From NCBI GenBank assembly GCA_007122045.1, contig SKJM01000207.1, forward strand, positions 1 through 9,559: a DNA stretch of 9,559 nt, written 5' to 3'. Numbering within the stretch: position 1 is the first letter of the stretch; each line of letters opens with the position of its first letter. The DNA comes from Planctomycetales bacterium. GTDB lineage: Bacteria > Planctomycetota > Planctomycetia > Pirellulales > Thermoguttaceae. Positions 6,170-9,559 of the stretch are shown in pieces. The position numbers and the translations under genes were made by a program. The notes beneath the pieces are model-generated. The model was given only the letters and a program-made list of their open reading frames with translations, was not told the origin of the DNA and did not search any database.

Positions 6170-7987
6170 ATGAGTTCTCGTATGCGGTGGATCGCCTCGG
6201 GGGCCGTTCTTCTCTTTATCACCGGCTGCTGTAGCTGGGATAAATTCTCGTTCCGTTCCCAAAGCCCGGAAGAAAACGAACCGGTCACCCAATCGCCACG
6301 CCTCGTCCGCGATTTGGCGGTTCCGTACAACATGCTCCCGGTGCGGGTCGAGGCGATCGGCCTGGTGACGGGGCTTCGGGGCACCGGCAGCGATCCGGCG
6401 CCGTCGCCGCAACGGGCCGTCCTGCTGGGCGACATGCAAACCCGCGGCGTCGAGGAGCCGAACCGCGTCCTCCAGTTGCCAAGCACCTCGCTGGTGCTCG
6501 TTCGCGGCATCCTGCGGCCGGGTATCCAGAAGGGCGACCGCTTCGACATCGAAGTTCGCGTTCCCGCGGCCTGCGAAACCACCAGTCTGCGGGGAGGAAG
6601 GCTGCTCGAATGCCGGATGCGAGAACTGGCCGTTTTGGGGGGTCGTGTGCACGAAGGGCATGTGCTCGCCCTGGCGCAGGGGCCCATCCTGGTCGACCCC
6701 TCGGCGGAAAGCGGCGAAGATCGGGTCATGGCCGCACGTGGCCGGGTCCTCGGCGGCGGCGTGGCGATGAAATCGCGTCCGCTCGGGCTGAGGCTGAAGT
6801 CGGAACACCAGAGCGTGTTCAACAGTTCGCGAATCGCAACGGCCATCAACCGGCGGTTCCACACGTTCGACCGGGGTGTCAAGGTAGGCGTGGCCGAAGC
6901 ACAAACCGACCAGTTCGTCCGTCTCCACGTACACCCCCGCTACAAGGACAATATCGACCGGTACGTCCGCGTGGTGCGGGCGGTGGTCATTCGCGAGTCG
7001 GCCCGGGAGCGGGCCGAGCGGATCGCGCGGCTGAAAGGGCAACTGCTCGATCCGGCGACGGCCGCCGAGGCGGCCCTCCAACTCGAGGCGATCGGCGTGG
7101 AGGGCGTCGATGCCTTGACGGCCGGCATCGAGTCGCCCGACCCGGAGGTCCGGTTCCATGCGGCCGAATCGCTGGCCTACCTCGACCGCCGCGAGGCGGC
7201 CAAGCCGCTCGCCGAGGCCGCCCGCGACCAGCCCGCCTTCCGCGTGTTCGCCCTCAGCGCATTGAGCGTCATTGAAGACTTCTCGGCTTACGACGCCCTG
7301 CGCGACATGCTCTCGCTGCCCAGCGCCGAGACGCGGTACGGGGCGTTCCGGTCCCTCTGGGTGATGAACCGCAACGACGCGCTCGTGCGCGGCGAGCGAC
7401 TCGGCGACTTCAGCTATCACGTGCTCGACGTGGGCGGGCCGCCGATGATCCACGTCACACGCAACCGGCGCCCGGAATTGGTCGTGTTCGGCCCCGACCA
7501 GCACCTGGAGACACCGCTGGCGCTGAACGCCGGCAACCGCATCATGGTCACCAGCCTGCCCACCGGCGAGGTGTCGGTCGCGAAGTTCGCCGTGGGCGAG
7601 TCGGACCAGCGGCGGATTGTTTCGACGAGGGTGGATGAGGTGATCCGCGCGATCGCCGACCTGGGGGGCATGTACCCCGACGTGGTGCAGCTCCTGCAAG
7701 AAGCGAAACAGAGCGGGGCGCTCCGCAGCCGGTTCGAGATCGACGCCCTGCCCGAGGCCGGCCGCCGTTACGAACGGTCTCCCGACAACCTGGCCGGCTC
7801 GCCCGCCCAACAGGACGAGCGCGACGACGATCTATTCGCCGAGGTCGACGCCCGAGACCGCAGCATACGCCAAAGGAGCGGCTCTGAAGAGGGGGACGAG
7901 GGTGAACACCGGCTCGATTCCGACGAAATGGCCGGGGACCCCGAGCCGCGACAAGGATTTCTTGGTAGAATGTTATGGTGGCGATAA
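6170..7987 (+). CDS. FlgI-like (flagellar P-ring family) lipoprotein with HEAT-like repeats
   Basis: The 605-residue protein begins with a lipoprotein signal: MRW, hydrophobic IASGAVLLF, and lipobox ITGC with Cys20 as the lipidation site. Residues 58-275 resemble FlgI, the periplasmic P-ring protein of the flagellar basal body: IGLVTGLRGTGSDP (63-76) matches FlgI's IGYGLVVGLDGTGD, SLRGGRLLE (139-147) matches SLRGGTLL, and VLALAQGPILV (165-175) matches VYALAQGNILV, followed by the ADxINR-like TAINRRF (224-230). Residues 295-402 are helical HEAT-like repeats (for example DPEVRFHAAESLAYL at 324-338). Residues 410-530 form an unrecognised domain, then a low-complexity acidic tail (540-592) and a GFLGRMLWWR end. 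Ordinary FlgI is about 365 residues, with a plain signal peptide and no HEAT part. No flagellar gene lies nearby, so it may be a P-ring variant or a different periplasmic ring or scaffold. It is divergent from enolase. Confidence 0.85.
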   Translation: MSSRMRWIASGAVLLFITGCCSWDKFSFRSQSPEENEPVTQSPRLVRDLAVPYNMLPVRVEAIGLVTGLRGTGSDPAPSPQRAVLLGDMQTRGVEEPNRVLQLPSTSLVLVRGILRPGIQKGDRFDIEVRVPAACETTSLRGGRLLECRMRELAVLGGRVHEGHVLALAQGPILVDPSAESGEDRVMAARGRVLGGGVAMKSRPLGLRLKSEHQSVFNSSRIATAINRRFHTFDRGVKVGVAEAQTDQFVRLHVHPRYKDNIDRYVRVVRAVVIRESARERAERIARLKGQLLDPATAAEAALQLEAIGVEGVDALTAGIESPDPEVRFHAAESLAYLDRREAAKPLAEAARDQPAFRVFALSALSVIEDFSAYDALRDMLSLPSAETRYGAFRSLWVMNRNDALVRGERLGDFSYHVLDVGGPPMIHVTRNRRPELVVFGPDQHLETPLALNAGNRIMVTSLPTGEVSVAKFAVGESDQRRIVSTRVDEVIRAIADLGGMYPDVVQLLQEAKQSGALRSRFEIDALPEAGRRYERSPDNLAGSPAQQDERDDDLFAEVDARDRSIRQRSGSEEGDEGEHRLDSDEMAGDPEPRQGFLGRMLWWR

Positions 7988-8119
7988 GATGGTCCGGAGG
8001 GCACGTTCCGCGCCATGCGGCGAATGCCACCAATGAGGGGTGGGCCGCCAGCCGGACCGGCACCGGCCCGCCGGCCCCCGCTCCTGACACCTAAAACCTG
8101 AAACCTACCCCTGGCCCGC
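7988..8119. other. 132-base spacer between the lipoprotein gene and smc, with GC hairpin
   Basis: A 9-bp stem with one G-T pair (8039-8047 with 8064-8072) encloses the near-palindrome GCCGG-A-CCGGC (8051-8061). No T-run follows, so it is a poor intrinsic terminator, though it could stop or protect the lipoprotein transcript. Three copies of a 7-base unit follow at 8089-8109. Confidence 0.4.
8089..8109 (+). repeat. Short tandem heptamer, ACCTAAA / ACCTGAA / ACCTACC
   Basis: Three head-to-tail units share ACCT and differ in the last three bases; the third is degenerate. The array ends 10 bases before the smc ATG, in the place where a ribosome binding site would be expected. Confidence 0.45.
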
Positions 8120-9559
8120 ATGCTGAAGGCGCTGGAACTCACCGGATTCAAGAGCTTTGCCGACAAGTCGCGGTTCGAGTTCCCGCCGGGCATTACCGTG
8201 GTGGTGGGTCCGAACGGATCGGGCAAGTCGAATATCGTCGACGCCGTGAAATGGGTGCTCGGCGAGCAGAGCGTCAAGAGCCTGCGCGGCCGGGAGATGG
8301 CCGACGTCATCTTCAACGGCTCCGGAGCCCGGCGGCCGATGAACTCGGCCGAAATCACGCTCACGTTCAACAACGCCGGGGGGCTGCTGGCCCTCGACTC
8401 GCCCGAAGTGCACATCACCCGCCGCGTGTACCGCAGCGGCGAAAGCGAGTACCTGATCAACCGGCAGCCGGCCCGGCTGCGCGACATCCGCGACCTGCTG
8501 GCCGGCACGGGCATGGGCACGCAGGCGTACAGCGTGATCGAGCAGGGGAAGGTCGATGTCCTGTTGCAGTCGTCGCCCCGCGACCGGCGGATGATTTTCG
8601 AGGAGGCGGCGGGCATCAGCCGGTTCAAGGCCCGCAAGCTCGAAGCCCTGCGCCGGCTGGAGCGCGTCGATCAGAACCTGCTGCGGCTGGGCGACATCGT
8701 GGAGGAAGTGGAAGGCCGCCTGCGCGGCGTGCGGATGCAGGCCGGCAAGGCCCGCCGCTACCGCGAGTACACCGAGCGCCTCCAGGAATTGCGCACGCAG
8801 GTGGGCCTGGTCGACTGGCGGCGGTTGACCGGCGAGTTGGCCGAGTTCGAAGCGGCTATTGCCCAGTGCCGCCACGATCGCGACGGGGCCGCCGCCGAGG
8901 CGGAGCGGGCCGAGGCCGACGTGCTCGAACTCGACGCCCGAATTGGCGAATTGACCGAAGCGCTCCGCCGCCGCGACGCCTTGATGGCCGAGGGGCGCGA
9001 ACGGATCGCCGGCCGCGAATCGACCATCGAGCACGAGCGGGCCCGGCTGCGCGAGCACGAGGCCGAGGTGTCCCGGTGCCGCCGGCAACTGGCCGGCATG
9101 AACGTTCGGGCCGGCGAACTGCGGCAGCAGCTTGCCGTTACCGACGAGGAGCTTCAGGAGGCCCAGCGTCAGTACCAGGCGATTGCCCGGGCCGTTACCG
9201 AGGGCGAGCGCGGCCTGACCGAAACGACCCGCCACCTCGACCAGGTGCGCGGCGAGACGGAGCAGCGGCGCGCCGCGTACGTGGAACGGATGCGCGATGC
9301 GGCGGCCTTGGGCAACGAAGCCAGTTCGCTCGAAAGCCAGGTGGACGCGGCCGAGGCGGCCCGCGCGCGGGGCGAAAACCGGCTGGCCGAGGTGGACCGG
9401 CGCCTCGAAGGCGTGGCCGCCGAGCTGGCCGGCCTGGAGGCCCGGCAGCGCAGCCTGGCCGCGGAAGCGGAGGCCCGGCACGAGGCGTGTGAAGCGGCCG
9501 CGGCGCGGCTGGCCGAGGCGAACGCCGACCTGGCGCGGCGCCGGGAGCACCGGCAGGAG
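8120..9559 (+). CDS. smc: Chromosome partition/condensation ATPase SMC (N-terminal part)
   Basis: SMC dimerises and, with ScpA and ScpB, extrudes and organises chromosome loops. Only the first 480 of about 1,200 residues are inside the window. Residues 1-170 are the N-terminal ABC-type head half: MLKALELTGFKSFADK start, Walker A GPNGSGKS (30-37), AVKWVLGEQS (42-51), and YSVIEQGKVDVLL with FEEAAGISRFKARK (137-173), the hallmark block that separates SMC from Rad50 and RecN. From about 175 the chain is charged heptad-rich coiled coil (repeated A/E/R/L) to the edge, the first arm leading to the hinge. Arginine is encoded only by CGN codons as far as I read. No Shine-Dalgarno sequence is visible before the ATG. 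Walker B, the signature motif and the hinge lie beyond the window, so integrity cannot be judged. Confidence 0.96.
   Translation, partial: MLKALELTGFKSFADKSRFEFPPGITVVVGPNGSGKSNIVDAVKWVLGEQSVKSLRGREMADVIFNGSGARRPMNSAEITLTFNNAGGLLALDSPEVHITRRVYRSGESEYLINRQPARLRDIRDLLAGTGMGTQAYSVIEQGKVDVLLQSSPRDRRMIFEEAAGISRFKARKLEALRRLERVDQNLLRLGDIVEEVEGRLRGVRMQAGKARRYREYTERLQELRTQVGLVDWRRLTGELAEFEAAIAQCRHDRDGAAAEAERAEADVLELDARIGELTEALRRRDALMAEGRERIAGRESTIEHERARLREHEAEVSRCRRQLAGMNVRAGELRQQLAVTDEELQEAQRQYQAIARAVTEGERGLTETTRHLDQVRGETEQRRAAYVERMRDAAALGNEASSLESQVDAAEAARARGENRLAEVDRRLEGVAAELAGLEARQRSLAAEAEARHEACEAAAARLAEANADLARRREHRQE

Noticed and set aside
6122..7810. 562-codon minus-strand frame opposite the lipoprotein
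   Set aside because: The length is striking, but the product is rich in Arg, His, Gln and Gly with no domain, and the plus strand encodes a lipobox and FlgI-like blocks.
8105..9550. 481-codon minus-strand frame opposite smc
   Set aside because: It mirrors the SMC coiled coil; biased codons remove antisense stops.

Overview
The window is GC-rich bacterial chromosome. It most likely comes from the phylum Planctomycetota. That placement is inferred from three things: a secreted matrixin-type protease that runs into 'GGT' beta-strand repeats with a W-x(n)-NW linker motif, a lipoprotein joining a FlgI-like domain to HEAT repeats, and generally scattered gene order with long spacers. No rRNA or other marker gene is present to prove it. 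I see no mobile element, CRISPR array, tRNA or rRNA.

Layout. Five genes lie on the minus strand from 5841 down to the left edge, and two lie on the plus strand from 6170 to the right edge. On the minus strand, in transcription order, they are: enolase (5841-4567); a small membrane-anchored protein with an NTF2-like-looking domain (4538-3999); a PfkB-family sugar kinase (3704-2751); an ATP-type 6-phosphofructokinase (2691-1702); and, after a 431-base spacer, a secreted zinc metalloprotease (1270 to the left edge, C-terminus missing). On the plus strand are the FlgI-like/HEAT lipoprotein (6170-7987) and the first 480 codons of the chromosome-condensation ATPase SMC (8120 to the right edge).

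How they fit together. Enolase and phosphofructokinase are two steps of glycolysis, and a second sugar kinase sits directly upstream of phosphofructokinase. The 4.1 kb from 5841 to 1702 therefore reads as a central-carbon block, probably two transcription units (eno-membrane protein and pfkB-pfkA) separated by a 294-base spacer with a terminator-like hairpin and a short inverted repeat. The 328-base divergent spacer between enolase and the lipoprotein contains three perfect GC-rich inverted repeats and is the main candidate control region. The lipoprotein has no flagellar neighbours here. The protease uses AGA/AGG arginine codons far more than SMC does and looks like an accessory gene beside housekeeping genes.

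The most notable items are the FlgI-like/HEAT lipoprotein, the propeptide-less matrixin with beta-strand repeats, and the altered cation-site motif in the PfkB kinase. I did not find a clearly new multi-gene system.
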